Shown here in pieces: positions 53,855 to 62,152 of a DNA stretch of 64,000 nucleotides. Source of the DNA: Mesobaculum littorinae (GTDB lineage Bacteria; Pseudomonadota; Alphaproteobacteria; Rhodobacterales; Rhodobacteraceae); contig NZ_RQXX01000002.1 of the NCBI RefSeq assembly GCF_004011175.1, positions 62,001-126,000 of the forward strand, read 5' to 3'. The notes under the pieces are model-generated. The model worked only from the letters and a program-made list of their open reading frames with translations, did no database searches and was not told the origin of the DNA. Position 1 is the first letter of the stretch; every line of letters starts with the position of its first letter. The position numbers and the translations under genes were made by a program.

Positions 53855-54700
53855 ATGCTGAGCTGGGATGAATACGAGACGGCGCGGGCGATGCTTGCCT
53901 GGCAGGTCGAGCTTGGGGCGGACGAGGCGATCCTCGACGCGCCGGTCGACCGCTATGCCGCGCCACCACCGGGCCCCGCGGCGGCAGGACAGGCTGCAAC
54001 CGGGCAGGCTGCAACAGGCGCGCCCGCCTCCAACGCCGCCCCGGGCACCGTGGCGCGTGCGGCCCCGCCCCCGGCGGCACCGGCGCCCGAGGTCGACGCC
54101 GTGGCGCTGGCCCGGCAGGCCGCGCAGGCGGCGGCCGATCTCGACGGTCTGCGCGCCGCGATCACCGCCTTCGAAGGCTGCGAGCTGAAGCGCGGCGCGC
54201 GCAACACCGTTTTCGCCGACGGCAACCCGGAAGCGCGGGTGATGATCGTGGGCGAGGCGCCGGGCGCCGACGAGGACCGGCAGGGGCTGCCCTTCGTCGG
54301 CCGCGCGGGGCGGATGCTGGACGCGATGTTCGCGGCCATCGGCCTGTCCCGCGGCGCCGCCGAAGGGCCGTCGGCGCTCTACATCACCAACGTCCTGCCG
54401 TGGCGTCCGCCCGGCAACCGCGACCCCGAGGCCGACGAGATCGCGATGCTGATGCCCTTCGTCGAACGCCACATCGCGCTGGCGGAGCCGGACGTGCTGA
54501 TCGCGATGGGCAACATCTCGTGCCACGCGCTGATCGGGCGGCGCGGAATCACACGGATCCGCGGCCAGTGGGCGCAGGCCTTCGGACTGCCCGTGCTGCC
54601 GATGTTCCACCCCGCCTACCTGCTGCGCCAGCCGCATGCCAAGCGCGATGCCTGGTCGGACCTGCTGAGCCTGCAGGCCCGCCTGCGCGAGGCGCCATGA
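53855..54700 (+). CDS. Family 4-like uracil-DNA glycosylase lacking the Fe-S cysteines
   Basis: A 281-residue protein. The glycosylase core is clear: [22 protein letters not shown] (132-152, split by PG), [17 protein letters not shown] and [11 protein letters not shown] (the closing His motif). Family 4 enzymes hold a 4Fe-4S cluster with four Cys. Here only Cys109 (EGCEL) is near the first site, Trp183 stands in the RPPGNR motif where Cys is usual, and the fourth site reads LMPFVER. An Ala/Pro/Gly-rich linker (36-80) with a pentad repeat joins the N-terminal helix to the core. A start 72 bases upstream is possible, but the ATG at MLSWDEYE fits homology better. Confidence 0.85.
   Translation: MLSWDEYETARAMLAWQVELGADEAILDAPVDRYAAPPPGPAAAGQAATGQAATGAPASNAAPGTVARAAPPPAAPAPEVDAVALARQAAQAAADLDGLRAAITAFEGCELKRGARNTVFADGNPEARVMIVGEAPGADEDRQGLPFVGRAGRMLDAMFAAIGLSRGAAEGPSALYITNVLPWRPPGNRDPEADEIAMLMPFVERHIALAEPDVLIAMGNISCHALIGRRGITRIRGQWAQAFGLPVLPMFHPAYLLRQPHAKRDAWSDLLSLQARLREAP
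53987..54016 (+). repeat. Two 15 bp units inside the glycosylase linker
   Basis: GGACAGGCTGCAACC is followed by GGGCAGGCTGCAACA, encoding GQAAT twice in the gene's frame. Confidence 0.6.
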
Positions 54701-55284
54701 GGCTGCTGGCCTTCTCCGACGTGCATTGCGACCTCGAGGCCTGCGCCGCACTGGTCGCCGCTGCGAGCGACGCGGACCTGGTGATCGGCGCGGGGGATTA
54801 TGCGCAGATGCACGACGGGCTGGCCCCGACGATGGACGCGCTGGCGCCGCTGGCGGGCAAGGCGGTGCTGATCCCGGGCAACAACGAAACCGACACCGCC
54901 CTGCGCGCCGCGACCGCCGCGATGGTGATCCATTGCGAAACGGTGACCCGGGGCGGGCTGGTCATCGCCGGGATCGGCTGCGCGGTCCCGCCGCTGCCGC
55001 CGCATGTGGGCTCTTTCGACATGACCGAGGACGCGGCCGCGCAGGTGCTGGACGCGATCCCGGCCGCGGACATCCTTGTCACCCATTCGCCGCCCGCGGG
55101 CATCGCCGACCGGTTGCGCGACGGTCGCCGGGTCGGCTCGCACGCCGTGCGGGCGGCGATCGTCCGGCTGCAGCCCCGGCTGGTGCTCTGCGGCCATATC
55201 CACGACTGCTGGGGCGAGGAGGGGCGGATCGGCGCCAGCTGGATCCGCAACCTCGGCCCCCGCCCCAACTGGGTCGAGATCTGA
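54697..55284 (+). CDS. Metallophosphoesterase
   Basis: A 195-residue calcineurin-like phosphoesterase with the metal motifs LAFSDVHCD, IGAGDYAQ, IPGNNETD, THSPP and CGHIHD in order. The fold supports hydrolysis of phosphomono- or diesters with two metal ions. The small size and single domain fit the YfcE-like group. It overlaps the glycosylase gene by 4 bases and lies 1 base before moaB, so the three may share a transcript. Substrate is unknown. Confidence 0.88.
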   Translation: MRLLAFSDVHCDLEACAALVAAASDADLVIGAGDYAQMHDGLAPTMDALAPLAGKAVLIPGNNETDTALRAATAAMVIHCETVTRGGLVIAGIGCAVPPLPPHVGSFDMTEDAAAQVLDAIPAADILVTHSPPAGIADRLRDGRRVGSHAVRAAIVRLQPRLVLCGHIHDCWGEEGRIGASWIRNLGPRPNWVEI

Positions 55285-55285
55285 C

Positions 55286-55816
55286 ATGACCGAGCGCAGC
55301 TTCATTCCCGTCCGCATCGCGGTCCTGACCGTCTCGGACACCCGCACCGAGGCCGACGACCGCTCGGGCGAGGTGCTGGCGGGGCGGATCGACGCCGCCG
55401 GACACGTCCTGGCCGCGCGCCGCATCCTGCCCGACGACCGGGCCGAGATCGCCGGGGCGCTGCGCGCCTGGTGCGCCGACCCCGGGATCGACGTGATCCT
55501 GACCACGGGGGGCACTGGCCTGACCGGGCGCGACGTCACGGTCGAGGCGCACCGCGACGTTTACGAAAAGGAGATCGACGCCTTCTCGACCATGTTCACC
55601 ATCGTCAGCATGGAGAAGATCGGCACCAGCGCGGTGCAAAGCCGCGCCTGCGCGGGCGTCGCGCAGGGCACGTATCTGTTCGCGCTGCCCGGATCGCCCG
55701 GCGCCTGCAAGGACGCCTGGGACGGGATCCTTCTGGCCCAGCTCGACTATCGCCACCAGCCTTGCAATTTCGTCGAGATTTTCCCGCGCCTGACCGAAAA
55801 AGAGCGACGGAAATAA
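55286..55816 (+). CDS. moaB: Molybdenum cofactor biosynthesis protein B
   Basis: This 176-residue MoaB/MogA-fold protein contains IAVLTVSDTRTEADD, LTTGGTGLTGRDVT and FALPGSPGACKDAWD, the molybdopterin-binding segments. It probably adenylates molybdopterin before metal insertion, or assists in that step. A 1-base gap separates it from the phosphoesterase gene. Confidence 0.93.
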   Translation: MTERSFIPVRIAVLTVSDTRTEADDRSGEVLAGRIDAAGHVLAARRILPDDRAEIAGALRAWCADPGIDVILTTGGTGLTGRDVTVEAHRDVYEKEIDAFSTMFTIVSMEKIGTSAVQSRACAGVAQGTYLFALPGSPGACKDAWDGILLAQLDYRHQPCNFVEIFPRLTEKERRK

Positions 55817-55913
55817 CGACGCCGCCCGTAACAGGGTTTTGCCTTGTCGCAGTATCGCGGCAGGATACACTTTCTGCTTGTGCCGCCGACCCGGCCGAAA
55901 GGGCCCTGCCGTC

Positions 55914-57398
55914 ATGCGTTTTCTGACCCGCTCCCTTCTGGGGATATTCCTGCTGGCCGCGACGCTGGGGCTTCTTGCGCTGGCCGCGGGTACGCTGTTG
56001 CGCGCGGTCGAGGTGCGGATGGCGGACGAAGGTTTCTCGCGTCCGGCGCGCGAACGGACCTTTGCGGTCAACGTGCTGTCCTACGATTCCGAGACCGTGG
56101 TGCCGGTGCTGTCGACCTTCGGCGAGATCCGGTCGCGCCGGACGCTGGACCTGCGCGCCACGGTCGCGGGCGAGGTGGTCGAACTGGGGCCGGGCGTGGA
56201 AGAGGGCGGCGCGGTCGAGGCCGGGCAGCTTCTGTTCCGTCTCGACCCCACGGACGCCGAAACCGCGCTGGAGATCGCGCGCACCGACCTGAAGGATGCC
56301 GAGGCCGAGCTGCGCGATGCGCGCCGCAGTCTCGATATCTCGCGCGACGACCTCGCCTCGGCCGAGGCCCAGTCTGAACTGCGCGCGCGGGCGGCGACAC
56401 GTCAGCGCGACCTGACCTCCCGCGGGCTGGGGGCCGAGTCCGAGGCCGAGACCGCCGAGCTGGCCGCCGCCTCGGCCGAGCAGGCGGTGCTGTCGCGCCG
56501 GCAGGCCCTGGCCGACGCACAGGCGCGTATCGACAGCGCCACCACCGCGCTGTCCCGCCAGCGCATCGCCCTGTCCGAGGCCGAGCGCACGGTCGAGGAT
56601 ACCCGGATCGTCGCCGGGTTCGACGGCGTCATCTCGGATCTCGCGGTGACCGAGGGCGGGCTGGTCTCGAACAGCGAGGTTCTGGCCCAGCTGGTCGATC
56701 CGCAGGCGCTCGAGGTCGCGTTTCGCGTCTCGACCCCGCAATACGCGCGGCTGCTGGACGCCTCGGGCGGACTGCTGGACGCGGATGTGTCGGTCTCGCT
56801 CGACGTGAACGGCTATTCCATCGCCACCACCGGGCAGATCAGCCGCGAAAGCGCGGCGGTGGCCGAGGGGCAGACCGGGCGGCTGCTGTTTGCCACGCTC
56901 GACGGCGCCGCGGGCTTTCGCCCCGGCGATTTCGCCACCGTCGCGATCGAAGAGCCGCCCCTGCCGCGCGTCGCCCGGCTGCCCGCCGCGGCGGTCGACG
57001 CGGGCAACTCCGTGCTGGTCGTGGGCGAGGATTCGCGCCTCAGCGTCGCCCCGGTCGAGCTTTTGCGCCGTCAGGGCGACGCGGTGCTCGTCCGCGCCGA
57101 TCTGGAAGGCGCGCGCATCGTCGCCGAACGTTCGCCGTTGCTGGGCGCGGGGATCAAGGTCACGGTGACCGACCCCATGGGCGAGGCCGGCACCGCGGAG
57201 GACACGGCGGCGGCCACGGATGCGGAAACGCCCCCCATGGTCGCGCTCAGCGCCGAGCGGCGCGCGCGGCTTGTCGCTTTTGTCGAGGCCAGCGATGCGA
57301 TGCCGAGCGAGGCCAAGCAACGGGTGCTGGCGCAGCTGCGCGAGGCCGAGGTGCCCAGCGACATGGTCGCGCGCATCGAAAGCCGGATGGGGGGCTGA
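55914..57398 (+). CDS. RND efflux periplasmic adaptor (HlyD/MFP family)
   Basis: A 494-residue membrane fusion protein. An N-terminal anchor (LLGIFLLAATLGLLALAAG) is followed by the lipoyl-like half motifs (RATVAGEVVELGPGVEEGGA), a long alpha-helical hairpin at about 130-240 (rich in Ala/Glu/Arg), IVAGFDGVISDL and a beta-barrel. It bridges the RND pump and an outer-membrane channel. The last 70 residues are an added helical extension. The pump gene begins 3 bases after its stop. No TolC-like gene is in the window. Confidence 0.9.
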   Translation: MRFLTRSLLGIFLLAATLGLLALAAGTLLRAVEVRMADEGFSRPARERTFAVNVLSYDSETVVPVLSTFGEIRSRRTLDLRATVAGEVVELGPGVEEGGAVEAGQLLFRLDPTDAETALEIARTDLKDAEAELRDARRSLDISRDDLASAEAQSELRARAATRQRDLTSRGLGAESEAETAELAAASAEQAVLSRRQALADAQARIDSATTALSRQRIALSEAERTVEDTRIVAGFDGVISDLAVTEGGLVSNSEVLAQLVDPQALEVAFRVSTPQYARLLDASGGLLDADVSVSLDVNGYSIATTGQISRESAAVAEGQTGRLLFATLDGAAGFRPGDFATVAIEEPPLPRVARLPAAAVDAGNSVLVVGEDSRLSVAPVELLRRQGDAVLVRADLEGARIVAERSPLLGAGIKVTVTDPMGEAGTAEDTAAATDAETPPMVALSAERRARLVAFVEASDAMPSEAKQRVLAQLREAEVPSDMVARIESRMGG

Positions 57399-57401
57399 TC
57401 C

Positions 57402-60400
57402 GTGGCACGCAGCCTGTCCGCCGCGGGCGGTGTCCTGTCCTACTTCGCACGCCACCGCACCGCGGCGAACCTTCTTCTGGTGGTGCTGATCGCGCTGGGG
57501 ATCGCGGCGATGCCGCGCCTGCGGGCGCAGTTCTTTCCCGACATCGTGACCGACGAGGTCGACATCTCCGTCACCTGGGAGGGGGCGGGCGCCGAGGATG
57601 TTGACCGGGCCATCGTCGACCTGCTGGAACCGACGCTTCTGGCGGTCGACGGGGTTGAGGCCAGCGAAGCGCGATCCTCCGAGGGCCGGGCGCGGATCGA
57701 GCTTGAGTTCGAGCCGGGCTGGGACATGTCGCGCGCGACCGAGGACGTGCAGACGGCCGTCGATTCGGTATCGAACCTGCCCGAAAGCGCCGAAGACCCC
57801 GAGATCCGCCGCGGCGGCTGGTACGACAGGGTGACCGACGTGGTGATCACCGGGCCCGTGGGCGTCGACCAGCTGGCCCGCTTCGGCGACGAGTTCGTCG
57901 CGCGGCTGTTCCAGGCCGGCGTCACCCGGACCACGATCCGCGGCGTATCGGCCCCCGAAACGGTGGTCGAGGTCCCCTCGATCAACCTGATCCGCTACGA
58001 CGTGACGCTGTCGGACATCGCGCAGGCCATCGGCGCCGAGGCCGACGCCAACCCGGCGGGCGAGGTGGGCGGCGGCGCCCGCGTGCGCACCGGCAGCGCC
58101 CGCCGCAGCGCCGAGGAGATCGCCGCCATCGTCCTGCGCTCGGACCCCACGGGCGCCAACCTGACCGTGGGCGACGTGGCCGACATCCGGGTCGAGGGGG
58201 TGGACCGCGACCAGGCCTACTACGTGGGCGGCGACCCCGCGATTTCGATCAGGGTCGACCGGACCGAACAGGGCGACGCGATCAAGATCCAGCGGCAGGT
58301 CGAGGAGATTGCCGCCGAGGTCGAGCGTGGCCTTCCCTCGGGCGTGCGGATCGACCTGATCCGCACCCGCGCCGAGGAGATCACCGGCCGGCTGAACATC
58401 CTGCTCGACAACGGGTTGACCGGGCTGGGGCTGGTCGTGGTGCTCTTGTTCCTGTTCCTCAATGCCCGCACCGCGATCTGGGTGACGGCGGGCATCCCGG
58501 TGTCGATGCTGACGGCGGTGGCGCTGATGTATGCCTTCGGCCTGACGCTCAACATGATCTCGCTTTTCGCGCTGATCATCACGCTGGGCATCGTCGTCGA
58601 CGACGCCATCGTGGTGGGCGAACACGCCGATTTCCGCGCCCGCCGCCTGCGCGAGGCCGGGCCCGACGCGGCTGAAACCGCGGCCCGGCGGATGTTCGCG
58701 CCGGTCTTCTCGTCGACCGTGACGACGGTCATCGCCTTCTTCGGGCTGACCGCCATCGGCGGCTATTTCGGCGCGATGATCGCCGACATTCCCTTTACCG
58801 TGATCGCGGTGCTGACGGCGAGCTTTGCCGAATGCTTCCTGATCCTGCCCAATCACATGGCCCACGCGCTGGCCCACGTGGACCGCGACCACTGGTACGA
58901 CTGGCCGTCGCGGCAGGTGAACCGCGGCTTCGACTGGGTGTCGCGGCGGCTGTTCCGTCCGCTGATGGCCGGCGTGATCTGGGCGCGCTACCCGGTGCTG
59001 GCCGGCGTCATCGTGATCTTCGCCAGCCAGGTCGCCATCTTCGTGCGCGGCGATCTTCAGTGGCGCTTCTTTGCGTCGCCCGAACAGGGCTCGATCTCGG
59101 CCAACTTCGCGATGACGCCGGGCGCCACCCGCGAAGACACCTATGACTTCATGCGCGACCTGCAGCGCGGGGTCGAGGATCTGGGCGAGGAATATGCCGC
59201 CGAATACGGCCGCAACCCGGTAGCCTACGCGATTGCGCAGATCGGCGGCAACACGGGCCGCGGGCTGGCGGGCAGCGACAGCAAGGAAACCTATCAGCTG
59301 GGCTCGATCGCGATCGAGCTGATCGAACCCGACCTGCGACCCTATTCCTCCAACGCCTTCGTCTCCGAGCTGCAGGAGAGCGTGCCGGGCCACCCGATGC
59401 TCGAGACGCTGAGCTTTCGGAGCTGGGGCGCCGGGCCGGGCGGCGATTCGCTCGACGTGCAGCTCTCGGGGGCCGAGACCGGCGTGCTGAAACAGGCCGC
59501 AGAGGAGCTGAAAACGCGGATGGCGGCCTACCCCGAGGTGTCGGCGCTGGAAGATTCGCTGGCCTACGACAAGGACGAGCTGATCCTGAACCTGACCCCC
59601 CAGGGGCAGGCGCTGGGGGTGTCGATCGACGCGCTCGGCCAGACCCTGCGGCAGCGCCTGAACGGGATCGAGGCCGCCAGCTATCCCGACGGTACACGTT
59701 CGGCCACGATCCGGGTTGAGCTGCCCGAGGACGAGCTGACGGCGGATTTCCTCGACCGGATGCAGATCCGCACCGAAAGCGGCGCCTACGTGAACCTCGC
59801 CGATATCGTCACGGTCGAGCGGCGGTCGGGGTTTTCCACGATCCGCCGCGAGAACGGCATCCGGCTGGTATCGGTCACCGGCGAGATATCCGAGGATGAC
59901 CCCGCCCGCGCGCAGGAGATCAGCGACGAGCTGCGCGACGTGATCCTGCCGGGGCTCGAGGCCGAATTCGGCGTCCAGACCCTGATGTCGGGGCTGGCCG
60001 AGCAGGAGAACGAGTTCCTGACCGATGCGGGCGTCGGCTTTTCCTTCTGCATGCTGGGGATTTACCTGACGCTGGCGTGGATCTTCGCCAGCTGGACCCG
60101 GCCGCTGGTCGTCATGGCGATCATTCCCTTCGGGCTGATCGGCACCATCTACGGCCACCACCTGTGGGAGGTGCCGCTGTCGATGTTCACCGTCGTCGGC
60201 CTGATCGGGATGACCGGGATCATCATCAACGATTCCATCGTGCTGGTGACGACGATCGACGAATACGCACAGACCCGGGGGCTGGTGCCCGCGATCATCG
60301 ATGCGACGGCGGACCGCCTGCGGCCCGTCCTCCTGACCACGCTGACCACCGTACTGGGCCTTGCCCCGCTGCTTTACGAAGGGTCGAGCCAGGCACAGTT

Positions 60401-60794
60401 CCTGAAACCCACCGTGATCACGCTGGTCTACGGGCTGGGCTTCGGCATGGTGCTGGTCCTGCTGGTGGTGCCGGCGCTTTGCGCGATGCAAAGCGACCTG
60501 TCCCGCCAGATACAGGCCGCGCGCCGGGCCCTAGGTGTCGGGCGCCGGGCGCGGGTGGTCGGCGTCACGGTCTGGGGCGTGGTGCTGGGCATCGCCGCCC
60601 TCTTTGCCGCGACGCTGGGCCCGGCGGTGACGGGCATCGGCCAGCCGATGGCCACGGGGCTCTTGTCGGCCGAACTGCCTCTTTTGCAGATGTTCGCGCT
60701 CTTCCTCGCAGGGGCCGCCGCGCTCGTCCTCCTGGGCTTCGCGGTCGGCGGCACGGTGCTGGCTGTGCTCTCACGGCGCCGCGCGGCGGGGTAG
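57402..60794 (+). CDS. RND-family efflux permease (AcrB-like)
   Basis: This 1130-residue inner-membrane pump starts at a GTG. The family order is visible: first span after YFARHRTAANLLLVVLIALG, porter-domain FPDIVTDEVDISVTWEGAGA, and GLVVVLLFLFLNARTAIWV with LNMISLFALIITLGIVVDDA, in which two adjacent Asp form the proton relay. A second half repeats the layout with GLIGMTGIIINDSIVL. The fourth-span Asp pair and the asymmetric second half match the heavy-metal/solute branch near HAE1-type pumps. The C-terminus carries two extra hydrophobic spans (about residues 1050-1120). Confidence 0.93.
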   Translation: MARSLSAAGGVLSYFARHRTAANLLLVVLIALGIAAMPRLRAQFFPDIVTDEVDISVTWEGAGAEDVDRAIVDLLEPTLLAVDGVEASEARSSEGRARIELEFEPGWDMSRATEDVQTAVDSVSNLPESAEDPEIRRGGWYDRVTDVVITGPVGVDQLARFGDEFVARLFQAGVTRTTIRGVSAPETVVEVPSINLIRYDVTLSDIAQAIGAEADANPAGEVGGGARVRTGSARRSAEEIAAIVLRSDPTGANLTVGDVADIRVEGVDRDQAYYVGGDPAISIRVDRTEQGDAIKIQRQVEEIAAEVERGLPSGVRIDLIRTRAEEITGRLNILLDNGLTGLGLVVVLLFLFLNARTAIWVTAGIPVSMLTAVALMYAFGLTLNMISLFALIITLGIVVDDAIVVGEHADFRARRLREAGPDAAETAARRMFAPVFSSTVTTVIAFFGLTAIGGYFGAMIADIPFTVIAVLTASFAECFLILPNHMAHALAHVDRDHWYDWPSRQVNRGFDWVSRRLFRPLMAGVIWARYPVLAGVIVIFASQVAIFVRGDLQWRFFASPEQGSISANFAMTPGATREDTYDFMRDLQRGVEDLGEEYAAEYGRNPVAYAIAQIGGNTGRGLAGSDSKETYQLGSIAIELIEPDLRPYSSNAFVSELQESVPGHPMLETLSFRSWGAGPGGDSLDVQLSGAETGVLKQAAEELKTRMAAYPEVSALEDSLAYDKDELILNLTPQGQALGVSIDALGQTLRQRLNGIEAASYPDGTRSATIRVELPEDELTADFLDRMQIRTESGAYVNLADIVTVERRSGFSTIRRENGIRLVSVTGEISEDDPARAQEISDELRDVILPGLEAEFGVQTLMSGLAEQENEFLTDAGVGFSFCMLGIYLTLAWIFASWTRPLVVMAIIPFGLIGTIYGHHLWEVPLSMFTVVGLIGMTGIIINDSIVLVTTIDEYAQTRGLVPAIIDATADRLRPVLLTTLTTVLGLAPLLYEGSSQAQFLKPTVITLVYGLGFGMVLVLLVVPALCAMQSDLSRQIQAARRALGVGRRARVVGVTVWGVVLGIAALFAATLGPAVTGIGQPMATGLLSAELPLLQMFALFLAGAAALVLLGFAVGGTVLAVLSRRRAAG

Positions 60795-61006
60795 GACGGC
60801 GCAGGGTCTTGGCCGAGGCCTGCCCGGGCCGCCGGGCCCGCGTCCTCCCTGCACGCCTGAAGGGGTCGGTTGCCTTTTGGGGTGGCGCAGACCGGGCAGG
60901 CGTAAGGCCCGGCCACGGGTATGACGGTTTTGCCCGGCGATCCTGCGCCCTGCGCTGCGTGCTGCTTAGGATGAAATCCGCCCGGTAAGGGCTTTCCTGC
61001 GTCGGA

Positions 61007-61807
61007 TCAGCCGCAGCCGCGCAGGTCGACGGCGCCCGAGGCGCCGATCACCGTCAGGCGCAGGGCAGACCGGTCAACTGCCACCGGGCCACGGCCCGCC
61101 GGCAAGATTTCCGCCGTGGCGGCGAGGCGTCCGCCCTGTCGGTCGACGCTGGCCTCGGACACCCAGAGCGCAGGGTCGCCGGTTTCGATCACCGCCGTCT
61201 CGTTGCCACCCATGTCGGGCAGGTCGACCTCGGCCCGGACGCTCAGGCCGTCCTTCGTCGGAGACAGCGCGCAGGTGACGGTGCCGGCGCCGGCCTCGAC
61301 CGCCGAGAGCGGGCGCTGCGCCAGCGCGCCGCGGATGCGCGCGTCGGGGCCTGTGCGGCCCGGGGGCAGCTCGGCCGCGACCTTTGCCGTGACGGGCACG
61401 CAGATGGTTTCGCAGATACCGAACTCCAGCGCCCCCTGCAGCGCAATCGGCGCGCCGGGTCGGCTGGGGGTCAGTTCGATCGGAAGCACCAGGTCGCGGG
61501 TGTAGCCGATCGAGGTCATGCCGTTCTGGTGGAACACGTGCGGCGACGGCCAGTGCACCCGCACCGAGGCAAGGTTGGTCGAGCCCGACCAGTTGAAGAC
61601 CGGGGGAATCCCCGCCTCGCCCGGGGCGCGCCAGTAGGTCTTCCACCCCTCGGCCAGCGAGATGTGCAGCGCCGCCATGTGGGTGCCCTCGGACGTGCGC
61701 CAACCGCGCAGTACCTCGATCCGGGCGGCGCCCTCGGGGCCCGCGAGGGCGGTGAGCGGAGCGATGAGGAGGGCCGCGAGCGCGGCTGCGAGGCGAGGGA
61801 TCAGCAT
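61007..61807 (-). CDS. Periplasmic DsbD N-terminal-domain-like protein
   Basis: A 266-residue secreted protein. A signal peptide (RLAAALAALLIAPLTALAGP) is followed by a beta-rich domain with HISLAEGWKTYWRAPGEAGIPP and a cysteine pair in GICETICVPV. These match the N-terminal, electron-passing domain of thiol:disulfide interchange protein DsbD, but the membrane and thioredoxin domains are absent. It may accept electrons from a separate CcdA-like protein for copper or cytochrome handling. Two further cysteines lie in the C-terminal half. Confidence 0.82.
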   Translation of the reverse strand: MLIPRLAAALAALLIAPLTALAGPEGAARIEVLRGWRTSEGTHMAALHISLAEGWKTYWRAPGEAGIPPVFNWSGSTNLASVRVHWPSPHVFHQNGMTSIGYTRDLVLPIELTPSRPGAPIALQGALEFGICETICVPVTAKVAAELPPGRTGPDARIRGALAQRPLSAVEAGAGTVTCALSPTKDGLSVRAEVDLPDMGGNETAVIETGDPALWVSEASVDRQGGRLAATAEILPAGRGPVAVDRSALRLTVIGASGAVDLRGCG

Positions 61808-62152
61808 GCGCGCGACCCTACCCGGGGCCCCGGCAGAGGGAAATCACTTTGCGGCGAGAGCGCGTGACTGCGCGGGATCGGTAACGCCGGGCGCAGGGCA
61901 GGGGGCGTGAAGCGGGAAAGGCGCCCGTCACCTGTGCCTCGGCCGCAATGCCGCAAGCGATGGGAGGCGACGCTGGTCAAGGCTGGGGCCGCGGCCGCTG
62001 GTCCGTCTGCCCCCTGAGGCGCCCACACCCCGGGACGTGCCGCCCTGCCGGCGGTGCCGCAGGCCGGGCCGTCCGGGACTGCGGCGGATCCTTGGTCATG
62101 GGGCGCGCATGCCGGCGCATCGGGAAGGGCCCATGCCCGAAGGCAAGGAGCC
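61808..62152. other. Non-coding spacer
   Basis: GC-rich sequence between two minus-strand genes. I see no small gene, no strong stem-loop with T-run and no clear promoter. The upstream signals of the DsbD-like gene and the transcript end of the transglycosylase gene should be here. Confidence 0.4.

Noticed and set aside
55605-60491. A 1628-codon open frame on the minus strand opposite moaB and the RND pump genes.
   Set aside because: It is an antisense shadow of GC-rich coding DNA: extreme Arg/His/Gly/Asp content, no family motif, no ribosome site, and the opposite strand has clear RND and moaB motifs.
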